Below, in pieces: positions 1-8,157 of a stretch of DNA of 64,000 bases. Below the pieces are notes generated by a model that was given only the letters and a program-made list of their open reading frames with translations, searched no databases and had not been told where the DNA came from. The translations under genes and the position numbers were made by a program. Each line of letters begins with the position of its first letter. Within the stretch, counting starts at the first letter, position 1. Origin of the DNA: a virus; IMG/VR virus record IMGVR_UViG_3300010413_002950, positions 26,088 to 90,087 of that record; one strand, given 5' to 3'.

Positions 1-1113
1 TCGCTTACGGTAAATAGCTACAGCTTCATCTTCGGCTATTCCAATCTGTCTGCTATAAGCTACAGCTCTTTTAGGTATCTGCCTATTTCTGTAGCCTTCT
101 TTCACAAGATGAAGAAAATACTGATTCTCATTCTCAAATTCTTTAGGGATATGGACATTAGGCAATAGGCATTTTAGCGGATCAATTTCTATTTTAGCTT
201 CACATCTATCAGCAAATTCTATGGTGTTATTCAGAGAGTCAATTATGTATTTCTTGTCTATGCCATGGCTATTAAAGCTTTCCTTCATTTCCTTTCGTGT
301 TTTATACCAATAGCTATCTCCCTCAAACTTGAAGCGATCTTCATCACTAAGCTTTGATTGCGTATTCATAGCTAGCATGACTTCGTGAAACCGGATATCA
401 TCTTCGGAGCAATAATGAGAATCTTGTGTAGCTATTAACTTATTTCCATACTTTTTATGAATTCTAACTATTTCATTATTTGTAAATATTTGCCTTTCAA
501 ACTCATGTGGCATGATCTCAAGATATAGCCGATCGCCAAATATGCCACATAACCTGTCTAGAAGACTCTCTGTTCTAAGTATTTGCTTATTATGTATTGC
601 ATCATTAAGAATTGAGCCGATACAGCCAGAGCCTAATAGAATTCCGCTATTGTATTTCTCTAGCAAATCTAGATCGATCCGTGGCTTATAGTAATAGCCT
701 TCATCCCAGCCTATGCTACTTAGCCTATAGAGATTTCTTAGACCTTCATTATTCATAGCCCATGCTGTTATGTGGTATCGCTTATTTACTCCTAGCTTTT
801 CTTCTAGCTCTTTTCTTGCTTTCTTTTGTTCTGCTTTTCCATCTATTCCAGCTATGTCTAATTTTTCTTCTTCTGTTAATCCTTTTCTACTTATATCATC
901 ACAAATGTAAAATTCAATGCCATGTAGCGCCTTGATACCGGACTTATTGCATTCTTCTTGAAGCTTGTAGCTACCTCGCATAGTGCCATGATCGGTAATA
1001 GCTACAGCTCGATAGCCTCTTTCAGCTGCAGCTGTAACATAAGCTTCAACCGTAGCACAACCATCAAGTTGTGAGTAGTCGCTGTGACAATGAAGATGTA
1101 CTAAATCTTGCAT
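1..1113 (-). CDS. dnaE: DNA polymerase III alpha subunit, N-terminal part (cut by window edge)
   Basis: The frame is open from an ATG at 1113 to the left edge, 371 codons without a stop, so the C-terminal part lies outside the window. The start reads MQDLVHLHCHSDYSQLDG, the classic first motif of the PHP domain of bacterial DnaE. It is followed by AITDHGTM and, near residue 240, by ATQDSHYC with a downstream FHEVMLAMNT, all family signatures. The protein would be the phage replicative polymerase, acting with the helicase, primase and loader encoded upstream. The palm and finger domains are not visible, so completeness cannot be judged. Confidence 0.93.
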   Translation of the reverse strand, partial: MQDLVHLHCHSDYSQLDGCATVEAYVTAAAERGYRAVAITDHGTMRGSYKLQEECNKSGIKALHGIEFYICDDISRKGLTEEEKLDIAGIDGKAEQKKARKELEEKLGVNKRYHITAWAMNNEGLRNLYRLSSIGWDEGYYYKPRIDLDLLEKYNSGILLGSGCIGSILNDAIHNKQILRTESLLDRLCGIFGDRLYLEIMPHEFERQIFTNNEIVRIHKKYGNKLIATQDSHYCSEDDIRFHEVMLAMNTQSKLSDEDRFKFEGDSYWYKTRKEMKESFNSHGIDKKYIIDSLNNTIEFADRCEAKIEIDPLKCLLPNVHIPKEFENENQYFLHLVKEGYRNRQIPKRAVAYSRQIGIAEDEAVAIYRKR

Positions 1114-1119
1114 TAGCTA

Positions 1120-1416
1120 TCAGCCGCGAGCTATAAATCTTTTTTGGCAATACAAACAATTTTCATCAGTGCATTCATCATACATGTTCAAAGCAGGAGG
1201 GCAATTATCAAGTACAATTGCATACGCTCTTTTCAAACAGGCTATAAGCTTGGAATTTTGTGAACGCAATTGTTCAATCTCATCACACTGTTTACGGATC
1301 TTTTTTATTGCAAGTGCAGTACCTTCAGTCTTCATATGTATTACCCTTTGTGCTGCCATACATCCTTCACAGTCTGGATTTAGCTCTGCTACTCTTACTA
1401 CGGGCGCATTAGTCAT
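1120..1416 (-). CDS. Cysteine-rich protein of unknown function
   Basis: This 98-residue protein begins with a CEGC pair (about residues 16-19), has a central helical, coiled-coil-like stretch (IEQLRSQNSKLIACLKRAY), and ends with a CTDENCLYC cluster. The cysteine spacing suggests one small zinc site bringing the two ends together. It ends six bases before the polymerase start, so it is in the same operon. I do not recognise the family. Confidence 0.7.
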   Translation of the reverse strand: MTNAPVVRVAELNPDCEGCMAAQRVIHMKTEGTALAIKKIRKQCDEIEQLRSQNSKLIACLKRAYAIVLDNCPPALNMYDECTDENCLYCQKRFIARG

Positions 1417-1423
1417 TTTTTAT

Positions 1424-2116
1424 CTACCTCTCAGGAATCTGCAAAATTCCCTGCTTAGCTAAAGCTGATAGCAACTCAACCAATATAGCTACTTCTTCAA
1501 AGCCACAGCGTAAAACCTTAGATCTAAATTGGCCTTCGTGAAATTTTCTGATATCTAGCTTATTGAAATCAGCTTCTTTCAAAATATCCTTTACCATTCT
1601 TCTTGATACCGGCAATTCGGCTGTTAGCTTAGCAAGATTTGTTTTGAAGTGCAATGAGATAAGGGCAAGATCCTTAACTCTATTGGTTTTACAGTACCAG
1701 CTGATATATCCAGTAGTTCTTAACTTATCTACAGAATAGATTGTTCCAGCCTTTATTACTATCAACTTCTTCTCACCAGTAGCAATCTTGTTTACCACTC
1801 TTCTTGGAAATGCCTGAGATAACAGCTTTTCAAAATGTTCGTACAAATGCCATAATTCATCAGGATAATCTACTCTAGCACCTTTCTTACCCCTTCTTCT
1901 AATTGCTGGCTTCTTCAGAAATGGTACTATCAATTCTTCAACTTCTTCAAGACTCATATCCTGAATTATATCATCTACATCAACAGAATTAGCTTTGCAG
2001 TATTTCTTTAGAGCTTTACAGCCATTTCTCCAGCCACAAGGTTTTTCTTTAGCTTGACCGTCACAGCTCGGATCACCTAGCTCATATCTACCAGCACATT
2101 CAGATAGTTTGGTCAT
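1424..2116 (-). CDS. Hypothetical protein, basic, with N-terminal cysteine cluster
   Basis: The protein has 230 residues. The first 40 contain spaced cysteines (CAGRYELGDPSCDG, then CGWRNGCKALKKYC) that could bind metal. A basic RRRGKKG patch follows near residue 95, then a helical domain. The middle segment (VSRRMVKDILKEADFN) resembles a helix-turn-helix. DNA binding is an inference from the basic patch and the position among replication genes. It overlaps the upstream gene by 17 bases. Confidence 0.7.
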   Translation of the reverse strand: MTKLSECAGRYELGDPSCDGQAKEKPCGWRNGCKALKKYCKANSVDVDDIIQDMSLEEVEELIVPFLKKPAIRRRGKKGARVDYPDELWHLYEHFEKLLSQAFPRRVVNKIATGEKKLIVIKAGTIYSVDKLRTTGYISWYCKTNRVKDLALISLHFKTNLAKLTAELPVSRRMVKDILKEADFNKLDIRKFHEGQFRSKVLRCGFEEVAILVELLSALAKQGILQIPER

Positions 2117-2426
2117 GCTTAATTCTCTTAGCTAATATACCAATATAATCACAGATATCTAAGCACTTATTAATTTCTTCTACTGGAAACCCATTTGGTA
2201 AAATCAGTAATTCTTGATCTGCAGCTACATCTTGAAGGCCAAATTTAGAATACAGTTTTACCATATTTGAAAAGTACTTTTCTACTTTTTCTGGTTCTCC
2301 GTGCTTTATCAAAACAGAATGTTTAGCATCATAGCAAAATGCAACTTGCTCATATAAAGCTACAATCTCATTTAGATCTTCATCAAATAAGTTATACTTT
2401 CCATCTTCATATTTATAATGATACAT
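2100..2426 (-). CDS. Hypothetical protein
   Basis: This protein has 108 residues starting MYHYKYEDGKYNLFDEDL. A longer frame reaches a TTG at 2480 inside the upstream gene, but the ATG at 2426 lies just past that gene's stop and gives a more natural protein start. The sequence is acidic and soluble with no visible motif. It lies in the replication operon between a DUF5662-like gene and the 230-residue protein. Function unknown. Confidence 0.65.
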   Translation of the reverse strand: MYHYKYEDGKYNLFDEDLNEIVALYEQVAFCYDAKHSVLIKHGEPEKVEKYFSNMVKLYSKFGLQDVAADQELLILPNGFPVEEINKCLDICDYIGILAKRIKHDQTI

Positions 2427-2449
2427 TATTCTACCCAGCAATCTCTCAT

Positions 2450-2935
2450 CTAACCATCTCCCAAAAATTCCCACAAACAATTCTCAATTAATAATCTACT
2501 ATTCTCATGCAATATTAGCTTATCTTTATTGGCCCTATACCAGCTAACCGGCTCACTAAATCCTTGAGCCCTACCAGCTCCAGCCCAATCGCAAACCATC
2601 TCAAGACAATACTTAAATGGTATCTCCATACACTTCAATTCGCCATTATCTTTTGGCTGTATCCAATATTGCCAATGATGTTTATTGCATTTCTGATGCC
2701 AGAACCAAGCTTTAGCAAATTCTTCATTGGCAGTTGGATCATAATAGCCTGTTTTGTCTCTCACAACTTCTTTAGAGCCATAGAATCTTTCGACATATGG
2801 AAACCACTCACGAGGCAAAAACTTGCTCATATCATGAGATATTCCTTGCCAATACAGCCCATGCTTCCAGCATTCAACAAGTACATACCATTTATGCCTA
2901 AGAACATAGCTCAAATATTTTAGGTGTTTATTCAT
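2450..2935 (-). CDS. DUF5662 family protein
   Basis: This 161-residue protein matches the DUF5662 pattern of phages and Firmicutes: an N-terminal KYLSYVLRHKWYVLVECWK helix, then HDMSKF, a FYGSKE turn, WFWHQKCNKHHWQYW, and EMVCDWAGAGRA. The conserved His/Asp residues (HD, then HKC..HHW) suggest a metal-binding helical fold reminiscent of HD domains. No reaction is established that I know of. It overlaps the primase start by four bases and is probably cotranslated. Confidence 0.82.
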   Translation of the reverse strand: MNKHLKYLSYVLRHKWYVLVECWKHGLYWQGISHDMSKFLPREWFPYVERFYGSKEVVRDKTGYYDPTANEEFAKAWFWHQKCNKHHWQYWIQPKDNGELKCMEIPFKYCLEMVCDWAGAGRAQGFSEPVSWYRANKDKLILHENSRLLIENCLWEFLGDG

Positions 2936-3894
2936 ATTCTCACATTCCTACCAGCTTCAAAAACTACAGCATTACGGTAATAGCTATGAGCTTGAAACAC
3001 ATTTAGATCTCCAGGATCTGTATTCGCTGGCAATCTTGCTACTCTAAGGTCATCGCAAATTGCGACCAGCTTATTGCAAATGGCTATAGCTGAATAGGGT
3101 ATTTGCAAATCAACTTCAGAATCATTATCCATCATAACTACTATTGTCTTTAGATTGAGCTTTAATAATAGCGCTTTCTGAGGATCGTGCAATTCTTTTC
3201 CGAATAAGCCTAAAGCATTAATTCCAAATGTTGCTAATTTCAAGACATCCATTGGCCCTTCTACAAGAGCTACTTCTCCATTAGTAATCTCGCTATAGAT
3301 CTGGCTCCAGCCATATAGCATTCTTGCAAATTTAGTACCCTTGGGATGAAAATACTTTGGCTCACGATCATCTACAGCTCTAGAAGTAAATGCAAATCCA
3401 TTTGGACAAGAGAAAGGGAATATTATTCTATTTCTGTAATCGCCCTTATTGCAAAAGCCTAAGTAATACCTAAGAGCTATTTCTCTTTCAATGCCACGAT
3501 CTACAAGGTATTTAGGCATTTGCCATTTCTTGCCATCAAATACAGAAATAAATTCATCTGGCGGTAATATCTCAATCATTTCTTTCTCTTTAGCTCTCAG
3601 GATATTCTTGTATCTATCCCAATCTTCATCTTGATGGTTATTTTGCCAACGGAATTTTACAACCTCTCTAAATCTTTTTAGCTTTATAGCTTTGTAGCTT
3701 TCGCCTGTAACTTCAGCTACTAGCCAAATGATATCACGATTTCTTTTATCACACTTGAAGCAAGTCCAATAACCTTCTTTCTGATGAATGTAAAGATGTT
3801 CAGCCTTACCGCAAAATGGACAATCGCAAATTAGTGATGGACCAGCTCCTCTGCCATTTAGTTCAGCTTTAGCCCATTCTAAGAAGCTATTCAC
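2932..3894 (-). CDS. dnaG: DnaG-type DNA primase
   Basis: This 320-residue protein begins with a CHC2-like zinc ribbon (C25-x2-C28 and C45-x2-C48) that would contact template DNA. A Toprim domain follows, with VALVEGPMDVLKL carrying the catalytic glutamate and VVMMDNDSEV the metal-binding aspartates. It is shorter than bacterial DnaG and seems to lack a separate helicase-binding C-terminal domain. The start is a GTG at 3894 inside the end of the helicase gene, preceded by GAGGCTGAAG, so the two are translationally coupled. It would synthesise primers for lagging-strand replication. Confidence 0.92.
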   Translation of the reverse strand: MNSFLEWAKAELNGRGAGPSLICDCPFCGKAEHLYIHQKEGYWTCFKCDKRNRDIIWLVAEVTGESYKAIKLKRFREVVKFRWQNNHQDEDWDRYKNILRAKEKEMIEILPPDEFISVFDGKKWQMPKYLVDRGIEREIALRYYLGFCNKGDYRNRIIFPFSCPNGFAFTSRAVDDREPKYFHPKGTKFARMLYGWSQIYSEITNGEVALVEGPMDVLKLATFGINALGLFGKELHDPQKALLLKLNLKTIVVMMDNDSEVDLQIPYSAIAICNKLVAICDDLRVARLPANTDPGDLNVFQAHSYYRNAVVFEAGRNVRI

Positions 3895-5230
3895 CTTCAG
3901 CCTCGGTTATAATCATCCTGGAAAGATCTGCATCCAAAGGAATATAGAATTTGTCTTCTTCTTCTCTCAACTTCTCAACAAAAATCTCAAAACCGCCTTT
4001 AGCTTCTTCCTCAACTGGCTCATCAGCCATAACATTCACACCATATCTCTTTCTCTCATTCAAAGTCAACATCACATCAACCAGTTTCTCTTTATCATAA
4101 CTCTCTGAAGCTGATCCGCCTTTAGCTACTTTGTTCTCATACTCTTTACCGGCATGAGCTGTAGTCCAGCCAATTAGCTCCTGGCTTTCTAGCAAATCCT
4201 TGACATCTGTATAAACTTCTTTTTGCGATAGCCTGAAGCTTTCAGTTCGTCTAATTGGCTGCATATGATCAACAGAATCTATTATTACCATATCAATATC
4301 GCTACCAATTTCGTCTCTTACATCATCCAAAGCATTCTTGATAACATCTATATTGCAACTTCTTAACGGTATACTAATGATCCTGAGCTTCTTGTCAAAC
4401 TTCTTTCTAGCTTCAGCTATCATTTCTTCATATTTTTTCAGCTCTGTTGGATTAAATTCATAGTGCTTGAATTTTCTATAGCGAATACCTGAAAATCTAG
4501 AATCATACCTTTGAGCTACTCGCTTAACCGCCATTTCTGTAGAAAATTGTACAACCGTATAGCCACAGCTAATAGCATGATAGCCAAGCTGAATAGCAAA
4601 GGAAGTTTTGCCACGGCCTTTAGTTCCGACTATCATGCCAAATTCGCCCTCGCACATACCTACTATTTTCTTATCAAGAGAATAGATACCTGTAGGAATT
4701 GTCTTAAAGCGATTAGGGTAGATCTTGCGGATTCTTCGCTCTTCCTGTCTCTCTAAAGCTTCTTCTGACCATCTTGATATCTGATAGCTTCTTTCCCTTA
4801 GCTCACCTCTCATCAAATCCTTGATAGGTTCCCAAGCCTCATCATACCTACCTTGCTGTAGCTGATCAGCTGTAGCTCTGATAGCCATTTCAAGATCTGC
4901 TGTTCGGATAAAGCGCCTTAGCTCATCTAGTGATGCTTTTGATGAAGAAGTATCAGTTTGATAAAGCTGTCTAACCACATGCAAATTAGCTTTACGGATA
5001 TCTTCGTCAGCAAACTTTCTACCAGCATATTCTATAAAGTGCTGAGCTTTAGGCCGTTCAGCAAATTCACGCCAGATTTTCTTTATTACCGTCCAGACCC
5101 AACTATGCTCTTTAACAAGAAAGTGTGTGCGATCCAAAACTTCTGCAGCTTTCCGCATATACTTCTGATCTGTTAGGCATTGAGCTAATACTTCTCGCTC
5201 AAATTCTACATTGTGCTTTATGTCATTCAC
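3887..5230 (-). CDS. dnaB: DnaB-like replicative helicase (SF4)
   Basis: The protein has 447 residues. The N-terminal 110 resemble the DnaB N domain (EFEREVLAQCL). The RecA-fold motor carries Walker A GTKGRGKTS at about 202-210 and Walker B DMVIIDSVDHM near 307-317. A terminal acidic tail ends in EAEGE. It starts at a GTG that overlaps the TGA of the upstream gene (GTGA). Its partners encoded nearby are the primase immediately downstream and the DnaC-like loader at 8426. It would unwind the fork for the phage polymerase III. Confidence 0.93.
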   Translation of the reverse strand: MNDIKHNVEFEREVLAQCLTDQKYMRKAAEVLDRTHFLVKEHSWVWTVIKKIWREFAERPKAQHFIEYAGRKFADEDIRKANLHVVRQLYQTDTSSSKASLDELRRFIRTADLEMAIRATADQLQQGRYDEAWEPIKDLMRGELRERSYQISRWSEEALERQEERRIRKIYPNRFKTIPTGIYSLDKKIVGMCEGEFGMIVGTKGRGKTSFAIQLGYHAISCGYTVVQFSTEMAVKRVAQRYDSRFSGIRYRKFKHYEFNPTELKKYEEMIAEARKKFDKKLRIISIPLRSCNIDVIKNALDDVRDEIGSDIDMVIIDSVDHMQPIRRTESFRLSQKEVYTDVKDLLESQELIGWTTAHAGKEYENKVAKGGSASESYDKEKLVDVMLTLNERKRYGVNVMADEPVEEEAKGGFEIFVEKLREEEDKFYIPLDADLSRMIITEAEGE

Positions 5231-5457
5231 TTATCGATATCTGGAAGAAGCCAACCTTCTGGCAATTGCTCTGGTTCAAAAAAATCTACATTTTCTATAT
5301 TTACTATACCATGATCAGCTTCATCTACTAACACCTTGCCAAGGAACACTCCTTTTCTGCCATCTTCAAGTGTAATTAGTATTCGCTGACACCAGCTTCC
5401 ATCATATTTTTTCTCCGACACTTTGCCATCCTCCAGAGATATTGCTCTTAATTTCAT
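5227..5457 (-). CDS. Hypothetical protein
   Basis: The predicted product has 76 residues, MKLRAISLEDGKVSEKKYDG at the start, and is beta-rich. The ATG at 5457 is preceded by GAGGTG at normal spacing, which I prefer to a further upstream frame start at 5469. It overlaps the preceding gene by more than 50 bases and the helicase start by three. No family recognised. Confidence 0.6.
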   Translation of the reverse strand: MKLRAISLEDGKVSEKKYDGSWCQRILITLEDGRKGVFLGKVLVDEADHGIVNIENVDFFEPEQLPEGWLLPDIDK

Positions 5458-5899
5458 CACACACCTCAAGTATTATTTGCTCATAATATTTCTTAGCTAT
5501 TCTGCTAGCATACCAATTGTCACAATTCTTGTGAATGTCTAAAAGAATTAGTAAAATTGGTTTTGTATTTAGATCATGCTTATAATGTATATAAATATTA
5601 TAGCTACCACGCTCTTTGAATTTTTTTCGTATTACTTCTTTAGCTATTTTCTTATTATGCTGATCGCCACCAAACCGCTTCTTAAATTTCTTCTGAATCT
5701 TATTGAAATTCTCATTCCCCAAAAATTCTCTCAACCTATCATCCAATTTCCAATCAACCTTATCTACAATCTTATTAACTGTAAAATTATATCGAATAGC
5801 TTTTCTGTCATCAAGCATATCATCAACTCGATACCCAATAGTTGACACTCTTCTTTCATCAATTGGATCTTTCAGATAGACAAATTTGAGATCGCACAT
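5402..5899 (-). CDS. Hypothetical protein
   Basis: This 165-residue, lysine-rich soluble protein begins MCDLKFVYLKDPIDERRVS, with AGGAG five bases before the ATG. The centre is strongly basic (KIQKKFKKRFGGDQHNKK), and a helical C-terminus contains CDNWYASRIAKKYYEQ. It resembles nothing I can name. The long overlap with the next gene is unusual for this otherwise tidy operon, so one of the two may start or end differently. Confidence 0.6.
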   Translation of the reverse strand: MCDLKFVYLKDPIDERRVSTIGYRVDDMLDDRKAIRYNFTVNKIVDKVDWKLDDRLREFLGNENFNKIQKKFKKRFGGDQHNKKIAKEVIRKKFKERGSYNIYIHYKHDLNTKPILLILLDIHKNCDNWYASRIAKKYYEQIILEVCDEIKSNISGGWQSVGEKI

Positions 5900-5907
5900 A
5901 GTTACTC

Positions 5908-5991
5908 CTAAGAATTAATCCATGCAAAAATACCAAACAAAATTATAATGCTTACATCAATAAGCATACCTATTATGTCATCATCCTTCAT
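5908..5991 (-). CDS. 27-residue single-span membrane peptide
   Basis: The frame reads MKDDDIIGMLIDVSIIIL and ends FGIFAWINS: a short acidic head and one hydrophobic span. Its ATG lies two bases after the stop of the 58-residue membrane protein, and its stop is a few bases before the next gene's ribosome binding site. The packing fits a real gene. The length is so small that chance cannot be excluded. Confidence 0.45.
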   Translation of the reverse strand: MKDDDIIGMLIDVSIIILFGIFAWINS

Positions 5992-5993
5992 AG

Positions 5994-6170
5994 CTATTTT
6001 GCCGATAGCTTTGTAACCGTAGATCCACCTAGAAGACCAACTATTAATGTAATCACTGGCATTCCAACATCGCTACCTATCTTGTCAGCATACATTAGAA
6101 ATGTAACTGCTCCTATAACCACTAGGCTTATAACACCATTCTTAATCATTGTTGCGTATTTTTCATTCAT
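5994..6170 (-). CDS. 58-residue membrane protein, two spans (holin-like size)
   Basis: Starts MNEKYATMIKNGVISLVVIG and contains two hydrophobic segments (about residues 12-27 and 36-52) separated by a short ADKIGSDVG turn. The TAG of the preceding small gene is three bases before the ATG, and GGAG sits upstream. Its size and topology fit a small holin-like or other phage inner-membrane protein. The endolysin is far away at 14205, so a lysis role is only a possibility. Confidence 0.65.
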   Translation of the reverse strand: MNEKYATMIKNGVISLVVIGAVTFLMYADKIGSDVGMPVITLIVGLLGGSTVTKLSAK

Positions 6171-6173
6171 TGC

Positions 6174-6344
6174 CTACTCCTTTGAAACAAATTTCACATC
6201 ATAATTCTTAGATGCAAAATAGCGAAATACATACTTTGAAGTTTTGCCAATAGCCCATTTTAGTATTGGTGCTGCTTCAGCTACATAGCCATTTCTGATT
6301 ACTAACCCAGCGCAATAGTATGGCGATGTTATTTGATATAGCAT
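6174..6344 (-). CDS. 56-residue conserved phage protein
   Basis: The product starts MLYQITSPYYCAGLVIRNG and continues AAPILKWAIGKTSKYV. The pattern TSPxxxAGxVxxxG...AAPILKW is one I have seen in many small phage and bacterial proteins of unknown function, so the gene is very likely real despite its size. The ATG overlaps the TAA of the upstream gene (TAATG). Function unknown. Confidence 0.75.
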   Translation of the reverse strand: MLYQITSPYYCAGLVIRNGYVAEAAPILKWAIGKTSKYVFRYFASKNYDVKFVSKE

Positions 6345-6595
6345 TATTTGCTTATCTCAACTAGCTTCAGCTCTCCATCAATTTCTTTTTCTTCAAGTAT
6401 TGGCTTTTGAGTAGCTTTTATCATATAATTCAAATTATTCTTTAATTCTAAAAAACTTTCTCCGTATGGAGCAATCTCATCAGTCCAGCCATCTATTTGA
6501 TCATTGTCATCATACCAAACTTCATGAATACCATACATATAGTCATCTGACCGTTCTATTTTCTTACGAATAACCCTATAGTTCCATCCCGACAT
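6344..6595 (-). CDS. Conserved small protein (WNYRVI...HEVWYD family)
   Basis: The product has 83 residues from MSGWNYRVIRKKIER. It contains YGIHEVWYDDNDQI and, towards the end, a LxLKNNLNYMIKATQKPIL helix. This layout is a widespread small bacterial and phage family of unknown role. The ATG at 6595, two bases after the preceding stop, is preferred over an ATG/TTG inside the upstream gene. It is part of a run of overlapping tiny genes. Confidence 0.75.
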   Translation of the reverse strand: MSGWNYRVIRKKIERSDDYMYGIHEVWYDDNDQIDGWTDEIAPYGESFLELKNNLNYMIKATQKPILEEKEIDGELKLVEISK

Positions 6596-6597
6596 AG

Positions 6598-6903
6598 CTA
6601 CTCCAGAAAGCATTCATCAGCTTTTTCACAGCTACTAGCTACAGCTACACATTTAGGATGCAAGGAAATACCAGTGCCGCTAGTTTCTAGCTCAATACAG
6701 ACATCGCTACAGCTAACATCATCAGCAGTTCCATATTCGTCATCTTCTCCAGCTGATCCTTCCCAACCAGGGCAATCCAGCTTCAGCATATTGCTACAAG
6801 CTAAAGCACATAGCTCAACTACATCACCTGTTGGCTCTGGAACTACCGGATCAGGGTTAAATGTACAAGCCGATAGTAAAATCAAAATACCTAAATGTTT
6901 CAT
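6598..6903 (-). CDS. Cysteine-rich secreted lipoprotein
   Basis: The protein has 101 residues. It starts MKHLGILILLSAC, a short signal with a lipobox (LSAC, cysteine at 13), so it should be lipidated and exported. The mature part is cysteine-rich (ELCALACSNML, CPGW, SCSDVC, CVAVASSC) and holds an acidic loop, GEDDEYGTADD, resembling a calcium-binding loop. Such lipoproteins are common in predatory and delta-type Gram-negative bacteria. On a phage it may alter the host surface, for example to block superinfection; that is inference. Confidence 0.72.
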   Translation of the reverse strand: MKHLGILILLSACTFNPDPVVPEPTGDVVELCALACSNMLKLDCPGWEGSAGEDDEYGTADDVSCSDVCIELETSGTGISLHPKCVAVASSCEKADECFLE

Positions 6904-7094
6904 ACTTCAATTACCTTTAGAAAGTCAGAATAGAGTACCCAACGAAAACTGACATTTTGATACCAATTATCTGGATAATATCCTACTTTGCTATAGATAT
7001 ATTCATTTTGACCGTATTTGTTTTTATCCCACACCTCAAATATTAATAATTCATTCTCAGGCGGTTCGCCAGTTTGCCATTTTAGTTTATTCAT
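6900..7094 (-). CDS. Hypothetical protein (DUF551-like pattern)
   Basis: This 64-residue, aromatic-rich protein starts MNKLKWQTGEPPENELLIFE and ends near VGYYPDNWY...FRWVLYSDF. The spacing of an opening W..GEPP, a beta strand, GYY and a later W vaguely resembles the DUF551 family. The identification is weak. It overlaps neighbouring genes by four bases at both ends, as expected for a translated operon member. Confidence 0.6.
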   Translation of the reverse strand: MNKLKWQTGEPPENELLIFEVWDKNKYGQNEYIYSKVGYYPDNWYQNVSFRWVLYSDFLKVIEV

Positions 7095-7888
7095 GCTTCA
7101 ACCCTCCTTAGCTTCTTCCAGCCATAAACAATGTTGAAATCGCTTGAATATTTCCACTTAATCACATCTTCTGTAACCTCAACAAAACCGCCATCACGCC
7201 AAAATTCAGACCATGAATTTACTTGCTTGAAAATCACAATTCCGTTGTGCTCTCGATAGCCAACTAGCGTTTGCATATGACCACCAACTAAAGGATCATT
7301 AGCTGAAGGCACATCAACAATGCTAGGGCCATCATCCTCAAGATATGACTTAGAAACCTGGCTACCATAGATCACAGGATACTCAGCATCTATAGCGGCT
7401 TGTACAGCCTTTACACGCTGATCGCCTACATCAAATATCTGCACGTACTTGCCATCTTTTCTGGAATGCCCTTTCATGTAAGCGTTCCAAGGAGGTTGCC
7501 TATTGATCTTAAATCGGCTATCAGAAAACGGCCAATACTTTTCAGATGGAACTCCAAACTTTCTTAGCATTTCCAGAGCGCTTCTTGGATAAGTTCCAGA
7601 ATCAGTTATTCTACCGCCATCATATTTTCTTGGATTCCAATATGCAAATAGCCTAGAAATTGGATCATATTCTAATCCAACTACTGACTCTAAAATCATA
7701 ATAGCATAAGCTATAGCCTGAGCTACACAGGAGCTACTGCCACCCTGATTAAGGATTTTTACTATATGCTGCTCTAGACTTTTAGCTTCAGATAAGCCGT
7801 ATAGCGATAGCCCTAGTTTATCTATATCGTGATCTCTAATGTCAAATTCGTTAGGTATCCAACCTAGCTTTTTCTTTCTTCTACCCAT
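7091..7888 (-). CDS. Papain-like (C1 family) cysteine peptidase
   Basis: This 265-residue protein has the papain triad: QGGSSSCVAQA with oxyanion-hole Q48 and nucleophile C54, GGHMQTLVGY with H204, and VNSWSEFW with N224. The N-terminus (IPNEFDIRDHD) matches prodomain-free bacterial C1 peptidases. No signal peptide or membrane segment is visible, so the enzyme is probably cytoplasmic. It is flanked by two lipoprotein genes with overlapping starts and stops. The substrate is unknown; processing of host or phage proteins is inference. Confidence 0.88.
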   Translation of the reverse strand: MGRRKKKLGWIPNEFDIRDHDIDKLGLSLYGLSEAKSLEQHIVKILNQGGSSSCVAQAIAYAIMILESVVGLEYDPISRLFAYWNPRKYDGGRITDSGTYPRSALEMLRKFGVPSEKYWPFSDSRFKINRQPPWNAYMKGHSRKDGKYVQIFDVGDQRVKAVQAAIDAEYPVIYGSQVSKSYLEDDGPSIVDVPSANDPLVGGHMQTLVGYREHNGIVIFKQVNSWSEFWRDGGFVEVTEDVIKWKYSSDFNIVYGWKKLRRVEA

Positions 7889-8157
7889 TATTTACTCAAT
7901 CCTGTTTTCTTAGCTGCAGCTTTCTGAGCCGATAACACTTCATCCAGAAATGGCTGTAGGTTATCATGAATTGCGCACCACTGCTGTGGGCTTAAGCCTT
8001 GTAGCTCTTCTGGTTTCTCTGCAGCTACTAGCTCACACAGAATAGCAGCTGCGTCATTAGCCGTTCTACCTACATCCTTTAGCAACCCACAGCTAGCAAC
8101 TATTACCAAAGTTGAAATTATTAGTAATTGTCCGATTATTAGAGTTATAGCTTTCAT
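7888..8157 (-). CDS. Small lipoprotein
   Basis: An 89-residue protein: a hydrophobic signal (about residues 3-21) ends in the lipobox IVASC with cysteine near 23, followed by GLLKDVGRTANDAA and a helical, lysine-ending tail. It overlaps the peptidase gene by one base. Such short lipoproteins can be outer-membrane spanins or surface proteins, but no endolysin is adjacent, so I leave the role open. Confidence 0.7.
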   Translation of the reverse strand: MKAITLIIGQLLIISTLVIVASCGLLKDVGRTANDAAAILCELVAAEKPEELQGLSPQQWCAIHDNLQPFLDEVLSAQKAAAKKTGLSK

